Origin: Sindora glabra
Lineage: Eukaryota; Streptophyta; Magnoliopsida; Fabales; Fabaceae
Assembly (NCBI GenBank): GCA_020226215.1
Contig: CM035225.1
Span: 11,915,868 to 11,979,867, forward strand
DNA length: 64,000 nt
Direction of reading: 5' to 3'
Shown: positions 62,736-64,000 of the stretch, piece by piece
Layout of the letters: each line of letters opens with the position of its first letter
Numbering within the stretch: position 1 is the stretch's first letter
Translations under genes and position numbers: made by a program
Notes under the pieces: generated by a model
The model's database searches: none
The model's input: the letters and a program-made list of their open reading frames with translations, nothing else
What the model was told of the DNA's origin: nothing

Positions 62736-62998
62736 CCACAAATTATGAATAAGTATTAATTATTAATTTTTAATTTATCGAGTTTATAATATCTTATTTT
62801 TATTTTTAGTAATATAATAAATGATAATATAAGTAATATTAAAATAATATTTAATATTGAGTTTTTATTTTAGTAACATAATATTATTAAATTTAGTATC
62901 TATTATTTAATATATTATTAAAAATAAAAATATTAAAATTATTAATTAAGGATTATTAGTTAATGCTTATCTATAATCCTGAAACTGTTGCTGTTATT
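62730..62998. mobile_element. Fold-back MITE, second of an adjacent pair
   Basis: The left end AACAGCCACAAATTATGAAT, followed by AAGTATTAATTATTAA, is mirrored by TTAGTTAATGCTTATCTATA and CTGTTGCTGTTA on the right. It shares its left terminus with the right terminus of the preceding element. Confidence 0.6.
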
Positions 62999-62999
62999 T

Positions 63000-64000
63000 G
63001 CCATAAAAAATTGAGCCGGCAACATTGCTATCAGTAGAAAATGATGGTAGTTCATTATAGAGCATAAATAGGGTCTTTATTTAACTTGAACATCTCCGTA
63101 TAAAATGTTTGTCCGATAACATAGATTATCCATTTCTCAAGCGGGAATAATTTAAAGGAGTTAGAATTATTTTAAAGATTACACATTTCTTAAAATTTTC
63201 TTAATTTAAAACAAACATAAAATTTTGTCTACTAGAGAAAACAAGTTAAATAAAATAACACATTTCCAATCCAAACAAAAAGTTAAATACATGTTTAATA
63301 AGACTCTTCTAAAATACAATATCATAATTTTTAATGAAAAATAAATGGAGTAGATAGATATTAATTTTAAAGTTATCTTTTCAATTTATTATTATTTATT
63401 GAATTTTGAATCCTCGATTGTATCGATAAGGATTGTCATATTTATCCTGCAATTTAGAGGTTCAATTCGTTGTGGAGCGGGAAACAAGCCCCAGTCGGTC
63501 ATTAAGCCTTCAGTTAAAATCGCTGCGTATAGCTTTACTCCTTCCCGTACTTTGCTTGGCTATGCTTTTTGAAGTGTATTTTTACATAAATAAAATATTT
63601 ACATCTTCTTAGTTTTTTTGTTGATTTAAACAAAAAATCTTATTTTAAGGTTAACTATTGTCATTATTTCAAAAATAAATTGTAAACTTTACAATATTAA
63701 TTTTTCAAAATGAAGTTTCTTTGAAGATATTTCTGCCTTAAATGTATGTCACAAGAACATACATAAAGATTGCTATTGGTTAATTGATGTCTTAAAATTA
63801 TGCATTAATATTATACAATTATATATTCACATTAACAGTCCACAACCCTCGTAGAATTTTTATACAAGTCAACTCACCCTCCCAAAAATTTACTCCTACT
63901 ACTCTTTTACCCCAAAAATATTAAATTTAGATCGGCCATCATCATTTATGTGAAATTTAGAAATTGTACAACCCCTAGACACATGAGCGGCCTTGCTGCA
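63000..64000. other. Intergenic region at the right edge
   Basis: No supported gene. Sequence at about 63,440-63,560 is less AT-rich (GTGGAGCGGGAAACAAGCCC, ATCGCTGCGTATAGC) than its surroundings and might belong to a gene or promoter that continues beyond the window. Confidence 0.3.

Overview
This is a stretch of plant nuclear DNA, almost certainly from a eudicot. It is very AT-rich, the genes are split by introns, and dead transposons of every plant class are present (CACTA, Ty1/copia, LINE, SINE, hAT-like and Tourist-like MITEs). The recognisable genes belong to plant-specific families: an ATL RING-H2 ubiquitin ligase, two classical arabinogalactan proteins, and an LRR receptor-like protein. 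There are no operons, phage genes or CRISPR arrays. I cannot name the species.

Layout. 1-10,960 is a tandem segmental duplication: bases 1-2,579 reappear at 8,373-10,959. Each copy carries two LRR exons of a receptor-like protein (RLP) on the minus strand, followed by the left end of a CACTA transposon. The CACTA element (962-8,124) has recognisable ends and a decayed TNP2 transposase, and an hAT-type MITE is nested in it. 11,880-18,400 is a decayed Ty1/copia retrotransposon with both long repeats. 19,640-23,590 is probably a second, older CACTA-like element with a long hairpin inside. 27,316-27,691 is the first exon of an RLP on the minus strand, broken by a frameshift and a stop. It points toward the LRR exons at 9.0 and 0.7 kb and may be the head of the same gene, with an intron swollen by transposons.

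The intact-gene part begins at about 30.9 kb. It holds an intronless ATL-type RING-H2 gene (30,902-32,155, minus). Next is a five-exon plus-strand gene (38,891-42,967) that I assembled from splice signals and reading phase. It encodes an uncharacterised 220-residue protein with one hydrophobic segment and a long charged helix, and a LINE fragment lies in its second intron. Two arabinogalactan protein genes in the same orientation follow (50,068-50,457 and 55,255-55,665, both minus). They are tandem paralogues that share a C-terminal block and a G-box promoter element at the same distance from the start codon.

The spaces between genes are filled with fold-back MITEs, many in pairs or nested: 35.1-36.1, 48.2-48.7, 52.6-53.5 (with a Tourist-like MITE inside one arm), 56.6-58.0, 59.7-60.3, 61.4-61.8 (with a SINE inside) and 62.5-63.0 kb. 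The genes do not form a pathway. The two arabinogalactan genes are the only pair likely to share regulation. Apart from the uncharacterised five-exon gene, I did not find a clearly new biological system. The most unusual structures are the duplicated RLP exons and the datable nested insertions.
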